A stretch of DNA of 64,000 nucleotides from Cheilinus undulatus (lineage: Eukaryota > Chordata > Actinopteri > Labriformes > Labridae). The stretch is from the NCBI RefSeq assembly GCF_018320785.1, contig NC_054868.1, positions 44,213,874 through 44,277,873 on the forward strand. The letters run 5' to 3'. The notes beneath the pieces were generated by a model, which worked only from the letters and a program-made list of their open reading frames with translations, did no database searches and was not told where the DNA came from. The position numbers and the translations under genes are program-made. The first letter of the stretch is position 1, and the number at the start of each line of letters is the position of its first letter. Below, one piece after another: positions 1 to 26,200 of this stretch.

Positions 1-2096
1 TATGGAGAGCCATTTTAAATGAACAGAGGCTACACTTTGAAACAGGAAGTGAATCACAGAGGTGGGAGAACTGAACAGCGGGCCTGATCTTGACTCAACC
101 TGGAAATGCCTAGTGAGGCCAAAGCATTACTGGGTACTGTGTTACAGGGTTGAGCTTGGACAATTGAACCAGCAAATAATGGCAGAGTAACTGTAGTCCA
201 TTAAAGGTAAGCAGCACAAAACATGAATGAAATGCTGCAATAGAAGGGCAGTTTCCAGTAGCATTTCCCATTGCATTGTTTTGCTTTCCTTCACATAACA
301 TCATGTGCTTTCATTGCAACAGTAAACAATTTGTGTCTGTCACAGACAGTGAGAGGCACATGGCTGCAGACATTAGACATCCATAAAACATGTGCACTGA
401 GACATCTGTAAACTTTTGAAATGTCCTCATTTTCATATTCTTTTGTTTTCTTTATCGGTAATCTACGGCCCTACTGAACACACCCTTGTGATGTAGAAGA
501 GGCGAATCCCAGAGACATTTAATTTGTCCTCCAATGGTGCTGGGCGATCCTACGGGGCGTTGTGCTCTGCCCACATCAGTTGCCTGTTATCTTTTTTTGA
601 GATGTCTTTTATTAAAAACTAAACTCATAAGGCAAAAGTAATAAACAGTAAACCATGTTCCATTTTCTTGGATGAATTTCCCACATTGATAGAGAAAACC
701 TGTTTTTCATGTGCTGACCTATTCTGGCTTGTGCCTTGGGGGGACAGGAGCCACACGCAAAGCATTTTGGGAACCCACTGTAGCACGTGGCCCGGGATAT
801 GTTGGGACTTTTAAACATCTTAATTAAACACCTAAATTTAAACAGTAAAACATAGTAGGCAACACATATGAGTTTCTGAATGTCCCAAGTGCCCATGCGT
901 TTATGGATGTCTGCAGTCAAGCTCTCGTGGTCACAGTGGCTTTGTCGTGACAGCCATCATAACAAGAGATGTAACGTCATAATTGTAAAATTTCTCTGCT
1001 TTTGTAAACTGTTGTAAATGTTTGTGGTAATATAAGTACTCATCTATAAAATTGGAGTAGTTATTTAATTTAAATAGATACTTCTGTTAAAAAATTCAAT
1101 ATATTGTAGCTTTAAGAAGATATTGGTGACTCCTGAAGTTGAAGCAATTCAGAACCATGATAAGAACCTGGAGCATTTGTTAAATTTTTGGGGGTAAGCT
1201 GCATGTGTAAAGACAAACAGCAAAGTTTTCACCCTGACCTCTTCCTGTCAGCTGCCTAGTAAAGTTTCAGTGAAGTTGGGCTGAGCTGACATGCCAACAT
1301 TTCGGGAAATATTCAAGAAATTTCACCGTGAGTGAGCTTGGGTGATAATGTTTACATGATCTGACTGCTGAGATATGAGAAGCTGCTTCAAACTGTTCTG
1401 CTCACCAGCATGGGTGGACTGGCAATCTGGCATTTCCTGGTGGGTGGATGCTCTTTGATGCTGGTATGATTAATCTATTGTTTGTTTGTTTTTTTCCACT
1501 AAGCACCAGCCCCATAGAGAAGGGGCAATGGCCCATAGGTTTACTTTATAATGGCAGTTTACTGGTCAAATCATTTCTCCTAAAGCCTTTCTTAATTTGA
1601 AAAATTACAATTACAATTAATTCTAGCAGAAAATCTCTAAGACATTGTTTGCTTTTTTATGTACTTCTACTAAGTAGTCATTCAAACAGATTGAATACAC
1701 ACCATTAGATGCATCAATGCCACTAAGCGCTAAGCTATGTAATCTTTTTGGGGGTTGGATATGGCAGCTCCATGTATTAAGGGGGGCAAAGGGGAGGTGT
1801 CTGCAATTATGTCATATTCAAACTGTTGTGAGGGGCAAAGTTCAAGCCAAAAATGCTAGAGCCAAATTTTCTTCCTAGACCAGCCCTTCTCACCAGTATT
1901 CACTTTTCAGTATGATTGTTCATAGTAAGAGTACATAGGATCAAAAGTAGCACAGACATAAAGAAAAAAACTACCATTGTAGTGTTAGACTTGCTCTGCA
2001 ACTCAGGAGGATTTTAGGTTCAGGCTGTCCTGAAATTTCTTGAAATTTTCAGTAGCTGATGGGTTGAAACAGCAATCAAGTCACCTTGGTGCTTAC
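1..2096. other. Left edge: intronic for slc5a10, possible fam83g last intron
   Basis: No exon with splice sites and family-like protein was recognised on either strand. The missing fam83g terminal exon (minus strand) and the missing slc5a10 5' exons (plus strand) were looked for and not found. The sequence is AT-rich without an obvious complete repeat. If the fam83g donor at 2097 is skipped, the reading frame ends seven codons later at a TGA (2076-2078). Confidence 0.5.
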
Positions 2097-14251
<12,155 letters not shown>

Positions 14252-17251
14252 GACTCCAATTTATCCACCGGTCAGTAAATAGTTAAGTGTTGGAACCACT
14301 TCGACCCAGTTTTCTTCGGTCAGTCCAAACGGTCAAACTTTGATAGAGTACGACTTCTCATAACGGTCCATACTGTGTCCGCGTGACCTGAGAAGCCAAG
14401 GCAGTAAACAAACCTCAACGATTGGAAAACATTTTCATTAGAGTGAAATAAAAAGTCCGAACAGCTCCTCAAAACGGACTCCAGCTCAGCTCAGCTCTCA
14501 TGTTACTGACACACACTACCTCAGGTGTTTTTCGATCAAAGCACCACCACCCAAAGCCACGCCTTTCACCTGACAGGGGCCGGGCAACTCCAGCGGCAGC
14601 CGCCCGGTTCAGCTGCTCCAGCCGCGGGGCCCGGCAGACATGGAGGCAGGCAGCTGTCTGAGTAGATGTTCGTGTCTGCCAATGAGTCAGGCAGAAGCGG
14701 AACACACACTTGAGATAAAGAAACAAGCCACTAATCCTCCTTTTAAATGTGTCGAAACAGTGTGACTCAGTCTAACTGCAGCGCTGACGAGTCACTTTTC
14801 CTCCTTTGTTAAAGTCTGAACCCTTCAGCTGTCTAAAGGCACAAAAATGGCAACTTCTGATGAACTCAGCGAAGCATAAAAAGTTGTTAAAATCACCGAC
14901 GTGGCGCGTGCGAGTCCCAACTTCCCTTTACTTCGAGATCACGTCCGTTTTTCCTTTCCTTATTTTGTCTCAAAAAGTTCCTCCAGACAGACAGAAAGTT
15001 CATCTAAGTCCAGTGTTGAGCAGCCGGCGAGTGTCTGACCCTGGAATTCGCCAACGGAAGCTCCGATACCGGGGACTGAAAGGCGGAGTGTCCGGTAGTG
15101 GGTTAGGAAAGAGAGGCTTCAAACTCCACCCTCCTGCCTGGCCAGACGGAGAGAGACACAACAGCTGACCCAGTTGGACCAGTTTACTTAAACCACAGGA
15201 CTTAATTGTTTATTAATCTGTCGTCATATAATGAAATACGTAAGCCCTTCCCTTTGGTAGAGTCGGTTAAAATAAGAAAAAAATATCCTTTATTAACTCC
15301 TCAGAGGAAATTCAGTTTATCTCTGTTGTTGAATATTACAAACACAGAGGCTGAAATACATGCACAGGAACAAAGAGGATCATACGAGCATGCACTAATG
15401 GAGAGAGTTCAGAATGAGGGGCTGCACACCAGGCCCCCACAGAGGTGATAAAAGGGAGAGCTTTCTGGGGTTCAGGCAAACTGGGTGCCGATGCAGGTCT
15501 CCCCAATCAAGGTCCATTGTAAAGTTAACCTGTAATAACCATATTTTATTCTTAACTTGAATAATAGACACTCTTATCAAAGCAACAGAAAATTAATTTT
15601 ATTTATGCTGTCGAACAGGATCGCCTTTTTCAAAATGTTTTCTTAAAACAGAATGACCTTTTGATTGGTGATGTTAACAATATGGATGGGCACACTGTTA
15701 TTCAGGTGCATCAAAAAATGGAATATCATGAAAACGTTCCCTTTAATGTGATTTAGTTCAAGAATTGAGACTTCCATTTATTCTAGACTCATCATTACAA
15801 AGTGGAATATTTCATGACATTTTTTGTATTAATGTTGATGATTACAGCTTATAGCTCATGAAAATAAAAAATCCACTGTCTCAAAGTATTAGAAAATCAC
15901 AAAACATCAGTCCAAAAATGAGTTATAAGACAGTTATGTGGATCTTCTGGAAAATTTTGTTCATTTATGCACTCAGTACTTGGTTACTGCATCTATGCAA
16001 TGTGGTATGGAGCCTATCAGTCTGTGGGACTGCTGATGTTTTATGAAGCCCCAGGTTGCTTTGATAGTAGTCCTAGCTCATCTGTATTGTTGAGTCTGGT
16101 GTCTCACCTTCTTGACATTTCCCCAGAGGTTCCTCTGTGGGGTTCAGGTCAGACCAGTTGGCTGGCCAATCAAGCACAGTGATACCAGGGTTAGAAAACC
16201 AGTTTCTGGTAGTTTCGGCTTCACTGTGATCAGGTGCCAAGTCCTGCTGGAAAAGGAAATCGGTATCTCCATAAAGCTTCTCAGCAGATGGAAGTATGAA
16301 ATGCTCTAAAATCTCCTTGGAGACAGCTGACAGTGTTGACTCTGGACTTGATTAAACACAGAGGACCAACAGCAGCATGTGAAGCTCCCCTAAGTTCTTG
16401 AATCTGATGTTTGACAATCCTCTGAAGGCTGAGCCCATCCTTGTTGCTTGTACTCCTCTCTTACTACACTTTTCCCTTCCAGTCAACTTCCCATGAATAA
16501 GCTTTGATACAGCCTCAGAGAACAGACGGCCCTTTCAGTAGTGACCCTCTGTAGCTTGCCTCCTTGTGCAGGGTGTCAGTAATTGTCCTCTGGACATTTT
16601 TCAAGTCAGCAGTCTTCCCATGATTGTGGTTGTGTGTACTGAACCAGAGTGAGAGAATGAAGCCGCAGGAAACCTTTGCAAAGTGGAATTTTCCACAATA
16701 CTCTAATATGTTGAAATAGTGGATTTTTAATTTTTGTGAGCTGTAAGCCATAAAATTCAGAATTAAAACAAAGAAGTGTTGAAATGATTCACTTTGTAAG
16801 AGATGCATCTTGACTATATGGACGTTTAACTTTCTGAGGAAAATCACAGGAAAAACGAACTTTTATATGATGTTGTAATTTTGGAAAATCATAACAGGTA
16901 GCACCAGAACTGACACAAGTGAAAGATCCTCATAGGAACTTTCACTTGTATTTTATTCAAAAGACACATGATTTTTTTTTTTCAGGCCATGAAATTTTCT
17001 AGATCCAGTTTCTCTGATTCCACCTTGACTGAAAACAGAATAAAAGTATTGACATCTCTAAAGTACATTAGGAAATGTGACCGCACAAATGTTGCTGTAT
17101 TCAGAGACCTGCTAACGTCCTACTTAAAGGGATGTTGCCTCAGCCCCCTACCTCAGCAATAGTAGAAAACAGAGCAAAGGAGCATGAATTCTGCATGAGT
17201 AGAATATTTTGTTACATGTCCCACTCTTGTGACCTTGTCTTCATATTTCAG
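14252..17251. other. Region between fam83g start and first visible slc5a10 exon
   Basis: Apart from the CpG-rich fam83g promoter and the Tc1-type relic at 15,701-16,899, nothing recognisable was found. No SLC5-like exon precedes the acceptor at 17,250. Confidence 0.5.
15701..16899 (-). mobile_element. Decayed Tc1/mariner element, transposase on minus strand
   Basis: Ends are CAGGTGCATCAAAAAATGGA on the left and, inverted, CCTGTTATGATTTTCCAAAA on the right. On the minus strand pieces of a Tc1-type transposase can be followed: a segment from a start near GTTCAGTACACACAACCACA (about 16,640), then GGCCAGCCAACTGGTCTGAC and CTGAACCCCACAGAGGAACC, to the end AACCAAGTACTGAGTGCATA. The middle is deleted and frames are broken, so it is inactive. 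The family assignment is from memory of common fish Tc1-like repeats. Confidence 0.75.
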
Positions 17252-20200
17252 ACTCTGTGGGATGTGTGGATCCAGAGGAGTGTGTGCGGGTGTGTGGGGC
17301 TGAGGTGGGATGCTCCAACATCGCCTTCCCCAAACTGGTCATTGAACTCATGCCAAGTGGTGAGAGTACAGTGATTGTTTAATAAAGCTTGAAAATCTGC
17401 TGCTCAATGTGTTGAATTTTGAATAGTCATTCTTGTGTATTTCAGGCCTTCGAGGGCTTATGATAGCAGTGATGATGGCTGCCCTGATGTCCTCGCTCAC
17501 CTCCATCTTCAACAGCAGCTCCACACTCTTCACCATGGACATCTGGAAGAAACATCGCCCACGTGCCTCAGAGCGAGAGCTGCTACTGGTCGGCAGGTAA
17601 AAACTCTTTAACGTTTAACAATACTAAGTATGCACTTTGATGCTAGGGAAGGGTTAACTTTAAATATCATGATCAGTCAAGAAAAGGGAAGCTTGTGGGC
17701 TCAGAAAGTGAAACAGATGTTGTGTTTACTTCCAGGATCGTGACTGTGATTTTGGTGGTGGTGAGCGTGGTGTGGATCCCCATCCTGCAGTCGGCCAACA
17801 GCGGCCAGCTGTACGTTTATATCCAGTCAGTGACGAGTTACCTCGCCCCGCCCGTCACTGCGGTGTTCACTCTGGCCGTGTTTTGGAAGAGGACCAATGA
17901 ACAGGTAACATACTTGAACCATAAACATGAGCACAATGACACAAAACGACTGTGAATAGCTAGTTGTTTCATTATTGATGTTTGTCTGGGAATTCAAAGC
18001 TTTCATGTGACATCTCACACCCATGAAACCACCCACTGGTGAACAAAAATGGCTTCCTACCACAGTATACTGTAGTGATGTTGATGGTCTGTGTTGCTGC
18101 ACTCATGTTTAAGCCAGTTTTATTTTTAGTATTTTTAAAGAAAGAAGTTCTTCTTCAGCAGAGACCATTAATTAATGAGGAGACAAGCCAGAGTTATACT
18201 TCTACAGACAGAAAATCCCCACTGTTTGTAGATTTCAATAGACAGTAGTGCCAAACAGACTTCTCTAAATCTTGCCATAAAATATTTTGTCAAAATATGG
18301 CTGTCTTGAGGCGCAGGTGGCGGAGTGGTTTAAGGCGCGCCCCATGTGTGCGACAGGTTCAAATCCAGCCAGAGGCCACATGTCTCTCATCCCTGTTTCC
18401 GACTCTATCCACTATCCTCCTCTATCAAATAAGGGCACAAAATTGCCCAAAATAAACCTTTAAAAAATATGGCTGTCTTTAACATTACAGTCCAGAACAC
18501 TGACTGAAAAATGACAGCTGACAGTGATCCTCATACTGTCGTTAGCTAACATTAGCCAGATAATGTTAGCTCATACTCACCTATCTTTGTTGAAAATTCC
18601 GTTCCCTTCACTTCTCAGGTGCATTACTGGCCCTAAAACATCATAAGTACATAAAACTGTCTGCATTTTGGAGACTTTTAACCTGGTGGTCATTTTAGTG
18701 AAAGCATTCTCCCTACAGAAGATATATCAGAAAAACCACTGAAGCAGTTCCAGTTCCAACTTTTCTGGTTTTAGTGATACAGAGAATGCCCCTGTGCAGT
18801 ATAAGGGTCCACAGTGACAAAACCTACAGTTTGAATTAATATTTAAGTTTTTATGAGGTTGTCAGTTGGCTTTAACGTGTTTTGCTTTTATATAGTAAGA
18901 AAATTTTGAGAATTTAGTGCTGCAACACTGGCAGTTCAGCTGTTTTTTCAGTGGCAGCACAGATTAAACACTCAGTATATTTATATGCAAAGAGGAAAGG
19001 TCAAACCGATGAGTTTATCTGATAAAAAGTGGACCTTGGAATGCATATTAAGTAATGTTACATGCTCAAGTCTCCGCACTGGGCTTTGACCCAGAGGTCA
19101 TAGCAGGAGTCTCATTGTCATCTGCTAGATATCACCATAAGCTAGACGAATGGTGTTCTCCTCATTAATACCAAAAGTAAAGGAAAGAGTGTGCAGAAAT
19201 GTTCAGACCTTTGAAGTTTGTCCATGTTTTCATCATTGAATGTACAATGGGTTGACTGCCTGCTAACTTGTTAGCAAAGTCAACAGGTTGAAGGCCGCTG
19301 CTAAAGGGGTATGTTTTGCGTTCTATCGTAGTGTAGTTGGACATACTGCCATCAATAAAATGATATTCCTCTTGTGCATGTATACTGAGACCATGATAGT
19401 AGTCCAGTGAAATTGCCTAATCAAGCTTTAACCATTGTTGACTTAACATAGCATGTAAACGCACAGACTGAGCATTAAAAACAACATAAATCACAGAGCT
19501 AATACAAAAAAAGCATAAAGCATATAGTAAAAGGCACTGTCATTTAACAAAACACTCGAAAAAGTGCAGATCCGCTAATCACTTTAGCTGAAAGGATCAC
19601 AAGTGATATTTATTCATATGACCAACTGATGATTACAGCACTAATTACAGTTAGATGAATAACAACACAAGTAATAAACACAAAATTAATTTGTGGTACA
19701 GCTCCTAAAACACAAGAGAACAAATGAAAAACTAGCTTCAATCATTTGTTTTTGGGATAAGCAGTCAGGATTTTTCGGTGTTTTGAGTCTTTCCTGACTG
19801 CTCTGTTTGTCCCTTCTCCCCTGCTGTACTTGTTCACGGTTTTATTAGCCTCACATGGGATCCAGCTGCCAACATCTCTCATAGCTCTGTGTGGAGACGT
19901 GTGTGTGCTCTGTTGTTTGTGCATGTGTTTGTTCATCACACGTTCTTTGCTGCGTTTTGTTTATTATTTCCTCTGTAGTCACCGTCGTCTCTACGCGGCT
20001 CCTTCACATGAATAATGAGATTACTGCTTTAGGTTGATAACAAAGCGCAAGCAAGGGAAAGTGTGATTATTAGAAAACAAAGATTAACTGAGTGAGATAA
20101 AAGAGATAAAACGTCTGCTGTAAGAATGTGGATGAGCCCAGAGCCAGTAACGCACGTGTTGAAACTTCTTTCTACTACAAGTAAAGACCAGTCTGCTGGG

Positions 20201-23200
20201 TAGTCGACTCTAAAACTCTGCTTTAGTAGAGCAAGTGCTGGGTGTGTCCACACCCTGTGGACTTTCTCTTACCTATTAAATACAGAGGATTTTCTCTGTT
20301 TTGTTTTCAGAATGAAAGGGTTCCTCTTTACTGTGATATAAATGTGTCTCTTTTCTAACTTTTATTAAAGTTCAAAACAAGATTACTGTCTGATGTAGAG
20401 CAGGAAGAGCCCAGCCAATGTGTTTTGCAGGAAGTCTCGGTTAAACTTTATTTCCTGAAACATCAGAACACTGTGTAAACTGTAGATGAAGGATATCAGC
20501 ATTAATGCATTAGTTGCAGTTTGATTAAGATCTGTGTTTAGAGAATTCATTAAAAAAAATCATGTTAATCTCCTGCTGTTGTGTCTTTTAGGACACACTA
20601 GTTAAGCTACTGCAGCGTCTTAAACTCACACACAGCTAAGTGGATGAATCAAAAGTCATCTGTACCTTTTAATACCAAACCTTTCATCTTTTTTATCACT
20701 CCCTCATTAACTATTCAGTTGAAGTTAAATTTCATAACCTTTATGATGCACAATGAATCATCTGACAGCCCTGACTCAAACAGAATGTGTTTGTTGTTGA
20801 AGCATTGAAACCTGATATTTAGATGAAATAGCTCAAAGGCAGCACAGCAAAGAGAAGGTGGTAAAATTGCCTACAGTCCTGATGTGTCACTCATTGAAAT
20901 TAGGCACATTATGAGCAGCTGGACAGCTGATAGCCTACATCAAGCCAACATGGTAAAATATTTAATTCACAAATGACAGACAATGGTGCAAAGATGGCCT
21001 AGTGGTTAGGTAGTGCCCCATGAACGCGGGCAGCACGGGTTCAAGTCTGGCCTGTAGCCCCGCATGTCTCTTCCCTCTCTCTCGTCCCTGGTTACGATCC
21101 TATCCACTGACCTCTTCTCTAAAATGAAGGCATATAAAAGCATATCTTAAAAACAAGTTAGAGACAATGTTACAGAGAGGCATTAAAGAGGTGATATTGC
21201 TGAGTGGTAATCATGACTGTGTCCCACTTTCTTTTAAAACTGGTTGGTGGCATCAAATATAAAAATGAGCTTGTAATTTTCCAAATACAATAAAATTTCA
21301 AAATATAGCATGTGATTTGTTATCTTTGTACCATTTTGAATTAAGTATGAGGTGAAAATAACAAGGAAATAATCACAGTCTGTTTTTTTCTTTTAAATAC
21401 CAATTTTACATTGTATCTTATACAATTTATATGAAACATTTAATTGATAAGCTACTGACAAATCACCGCGTGCACTGATAAAGAAATGAGATATTAAAAG
21501 CAAATGTATAATGTATAAATTAGCATTTTTACAGGATTGTCGCTGCTGTCAGCCTTAAGAGGGCACACAAGGAACTGAAGTTTTATGCTCTTAGGGAGAT
21601 TTCCACTCATTTTGCTACCACAAAAACAAAGATATTTTAGGATGATACACCTTTTACACCAGGATATTAGCATTGTCAGCTTAAACATGTGTTAACAGGC
21701 TGATACAAAGAAAGAGTTGATAATATGGAAGATAAACGCTGTCTCAAAGTTCACATGATCATTTTGAGCATGCTTAAATAAGCATTTAATTCAAACCACT
21801 GTTGTGCCCACAGTATAGCTCAATGACTGCAAGCTAGCATGCCTGTTGACATCGCGATGTCTGTCCTGGCTGGATGGGAGTAGAAACATGTTACTCACTG
21901 GAGTCAGGCACTAGATAAATACTCTTGCCCACTTATTTCTGATGGTAGTCTATGTGGTGCACATTTTAAACAGGTTAGAAAGCTCTAAATGTCAATATTA
22001 AATGTTGCTGCACATTGACAAGAAATAAGATGTTATGTTATTCTTGTCCAGGGTGTCTGTAGGATCTTAAAGAGTGTTTAAAGTTGTTTTATTAATTTAG
22101 CAAATTTGAGGCTTTTAAAAAGTATAAAAAAGTATATGCTGTTTTCAGTTTTAATATTTGTCTAACGAGTTTGAAGGCTCTGCTCTTGAAATTAGCTAGC
22201 ACACCTATTTATGTTCTGGCCCGTTGTTGAGCTATCAGTGCATCTTTAAAGCTCTGCAGTGTCTCTAGCTAGCAAGGATTCTACAAATAAAAAGCAGATT
22301 TTGCCTAGTGTAATACTAGCAGAGAGTCTGTTCATGCTAGCACCGCTAGCATCTCAAGAAAGCTTTATTTGCATTCAACAGTGACAAATACTATCTGGAT
22401 TTCCTGACTACATTGTCACATCTTTATCTTACAAGCTGCACAAAACATGCACAAAGCTGTGTCGCCAGTGTAAATGGTTAACAACCAAAAAGACAATGGG
22501 CTCTGAAAATATATTGAGAGTCTTGAAAAAAGTCTTATAAGGTATCAAATTTAATGAAAGATTTTCTTATATACCCTGCTGTTATGTTTGCACACTGACT
22601 CAAAAACAGTTGTCCATTATTTTTCTTGTTTTTTTTGTGGAAGAGAAACAGGAGGAACACTTTTGCATTTTTTTTTTTTTTTTGCATCTGTCTAAGTTAT
22701 GTAAATGGGTGATTACCCAGTCAGAGCAGTGGCTCCAGCTCCTTTCTCTCCCTCCCTCACACTTTAAACACTGTCATTTTTCCATGTATTATGTTTATAT
22801 CAACCATCGAACATCATAGATAAGACAGTAATTTGTGCAAAAAATCCATATGAAGATGAGTTCTTCCAGGACGGACGTACCCAGTGTTCCCTTTTTCTTT
22901 TACAATCAGTAAAAGAGCCATAGAATCATCTTCATATTTTTTTTTTTTTTTTTTTGCAGTTCAATTTTCCTTACACTACAAATTTTCATAATAGAATAGA
23001 GAAACAATAGAAAGATAAATGCAGCGAAGTCAGTGTGTAAGGTTTGAATGTGTGATAGCAGATCTGAAAAACGCATCAAAAGTGTAACAGAGCATATATT
23101 CCATAGCAATTTCATCTTTGTAACAAAAGCACTGAATGGGCCAACCCTAACGCGAGCAGACGATGGTGTTAAGGTTTAAAACGTGACCGTGCTGGCGACT

Positions 23201-26200
23201 TTCAACGGAATGAAATGTTGAAAACAGAGTATTTTGCATGTCCATCTGTCTAGTCTGAGCATATTTTTAAATATTAATGAAAAGCTCAACAAAGAGGTAT
23301 TCACAAGGACAGCTAAGTTGGCATTGAGGCTGTTGGGTTCTTCAAGATCACTTGTATGAATAAAAGACTCTTTCAGCTCTGTTCTTCATGACTCTGTGTT
23401 TGTGACTGAGCACCCTCAAGGTGACTAAGCACATTTTACAGAATGACTGCCATTTGGGGTCAAGTAGGCTGATTTTGTCATGTTACTTTCTGTTACTTTT
23501 TACTTTTATAGCCCTGAAATACACCTGGAATGTAAGATTTATAGCAGCCTAATGTCAACACTAGTCATGGCAGGCATGTGTCTACAAAGGTCAATAGCCT
23601 TTTCAGCCTTGTTTAAATTACATAATTAATTTGTATTAGAATGAAGTGAAAGTTTCCCAGGAAACTAAAAAAAAATTTCAATTTCTACCACATGTCCAAT
23701 TGTCTAGACCTGCAGATGACCAAACTTATTCTCAGTGGCAGAGCTGTTAAATGTCACAGCCATCCGTTACCATTTCACTTTAAACCCATAAAAAGTTATT
23801 GAGAAGGGTCAATGGTACCGTTACATAAAAGGTGTGAGCTTTTTCTTCGTTCATGTAAACGCAGTGAGCATATGGCTGTGAGAAACTTAATGTTGTTGAC
23901 TCATGTGGTCAAAGGGCGCACATTAGTGCACAGGATGTGTCACATGCTAAGCAGTCTGACTGCAGAGAGCAAACAGCACCGAGTTATTTGATGAGAGCAT
24001 GACGTGTCTTCGAAGCACAGCTGCAAATCTAACTCATAAAACTCTTATTAACACTGCAATTAGTCTTTATATCAAGCTCACGTGGTGTTTATGATGTTTT
24101 GTCGCTGTCACCCTTTGTATTTATTCGAGGAGTTTGTATGTAAGGATTTTGCTTAGAGGAGTGCACGATTTTTTTAATGCCCAGTGATTCATTGAAACTC
24201 AAACCAGAAAACAGACCATGCACAACAGTTTGCAAAGCAACACCAACAACGACTTGAATGTTTTCTCAAGCACAACAAGCAAGAAGTGAGCCATCTAAAG
24301 TAGGTTAAAGCTGTTTACTTGCATGTGCCATGACAATCTCATTAGTTTTATTAGCATTTAGTCGAACTGCACGGATCACATTCTTTGCTGAAGGTTGTAC
24401 AGAAAAGGAGCCAGTGAGTTTTTTTTGTCACTGCAGCACGTGTGTGAACTAAAGTGAGAAATGACACGACAATGACAGATTACCGTGGTGGGAAAGTGAG
24501 AGTGCTGCAAGGCGAACACACCCAAGTGTGACCCAGGCCTGTAGCAGGAATTGCACTGATTCTTTTAACAGCAGGAAGTTCAGGACATCCACCTAGAAAG
24601 GTATGCCATATAACCTGTAAATCTCTTTTTGTGTCTGTTTTAGGGGGCATTCTGGGGCCTGATGGTGGGCCTGGTGGTGGGTGTGTGTCGGATGGTGCTG
24701 GAGTTTGCCTTCCCACCTCCTAGATGTGGCATTGTGGATTCAGCTCCTGCTGTGCTGCGTGGCGTCCATTACCTCCATTTCGCCATCCTGCTGTGTGGGC
24801 TCACTGCGATCGTTGTGGTTGTAGTATCACTGCTCACACCACCACCCAGCCATGAGCAGGTAGCTCATAAATGCTGTAAATAACAGAACTTATAAGGAAG
24901 CCAAACCAAACAATGCAATGACCCTGAGGTAAAGGAGCAGGCATATTGAATCAAAGAGGTCATACCTGTCCAAATCCACAAGATCAACAACCACAGCAAA
25001 TCCTTACAGTACAGTCAAACTATTGTTGTATACAAAAGCAAGACTTGCATACTTAATGCTACATATTTCAAGTATTATTAGAGCCGTTGACCCATTTGTC
25101 TCATCTGACACTCCTCTGGTCTGTGTGTAAACTTGCAGTGCAAACAGCCACATTCTGATGAAATACTCTGTCACAATTCACATTTCAGGAGAATTAGCCC
25201 TGACCTGAAAAAGGCAAACATATTTAACCTCTCCTGTACACAATACAGACATCTTGTTCATTATCACGTTGCCAGTAACTCAACAGTAATCACTGCCACA
25301 CTTTTCAGTACTTTACATTACTTTAAAAATGGTGACAAGGTCCATTACTTGTGAGGTTATTTAGGCAAAATCAGTTGCAGTAAAACCACATTTACTGCAA
25401 TGGTGCTGATGGTTCTCCAAGCAGGTAGCCCCAGTTGCAGCTCCTTTCCCACATGTCTTTCCTTACTCTTTCTCCCCAGTCTCCTACTCTATCCACTGTC
25501 CTAACAAATACAGGACTAAAAGTCTAAAAGAAAAATATGTTGTTGTTTTTTACCATGAACTAGAAGTCGTAGTTTGGACTAATCTTATAGCAGTCTGTTC
25601 ATGAGGAAGCCTAGCTCAGCATAGAGACTGAACTGTGGGGAGCAGCTTGCTCCAATCTGTTGAAGTGGATCAAAAACATCATCACACTGAGAAAAAATAA
25701 GACATTAAAGTACATCGAAATATATTTAGTTTGTGACAGAAATTAAAGTTATCTGGAGGCCTACCAGTGTTAGAGAGCTCTGTCACTGACTATAGAGTCT
25801 GGCCTTCCCAAAAGACATTTATTCCTCTCATCTTGCCTAATTGAACTGAGTCCGTATAAAATCCACCCCAGTATGTTCTTCTGAAGATTCAGAGACACAG
25901 TTTACACAAGCCTAAGCTACCCCACATGCCTATTTTAACCTGGCTAAGCGTATTTCATTGTATGTATACTTTGTGTTAAGCTAAGCTTAATAAGCCTAGC
26001 ACATAACATAAGGAAATTTGTGTTTGATAGATTATTTTTTTGGTGCTGGCAGAGAAGATATGGCAAATTTTTCATGGTTGTGACGTACATACTCAGCTCT
26101 GCTGCTCATCTCTCAAATGCATGTTCCTTACAAATGTGGCACTATTTAAAAGGAAAATAAACAGGCTTTCCATCAGTATAAGCTTTATTGCCAAGAAGCA

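Noticed and set aside
612-920. Minus-strand frame considered as the missing fam83g last exon
   Set aside because: The sequence is hydrophobic and cysteine-rich, unlike a FAM83 tail, and I saw no matching acceptor with a proper polypyrimidine tract.
14806-15168. 120-codon open frame on the plus strand upstream of fam83g
   Set aside because: It is in the GC-rich fam83g promoter region, has no known motif and no splice context, and looks like a chance frame.
18308-18375. tRNA gene call
   Set aside because: Has A and B boxes but no proper cloverleaf 3' half. The body, A-rich tail and flanking 16-bp direct repeats show it is a SINE.
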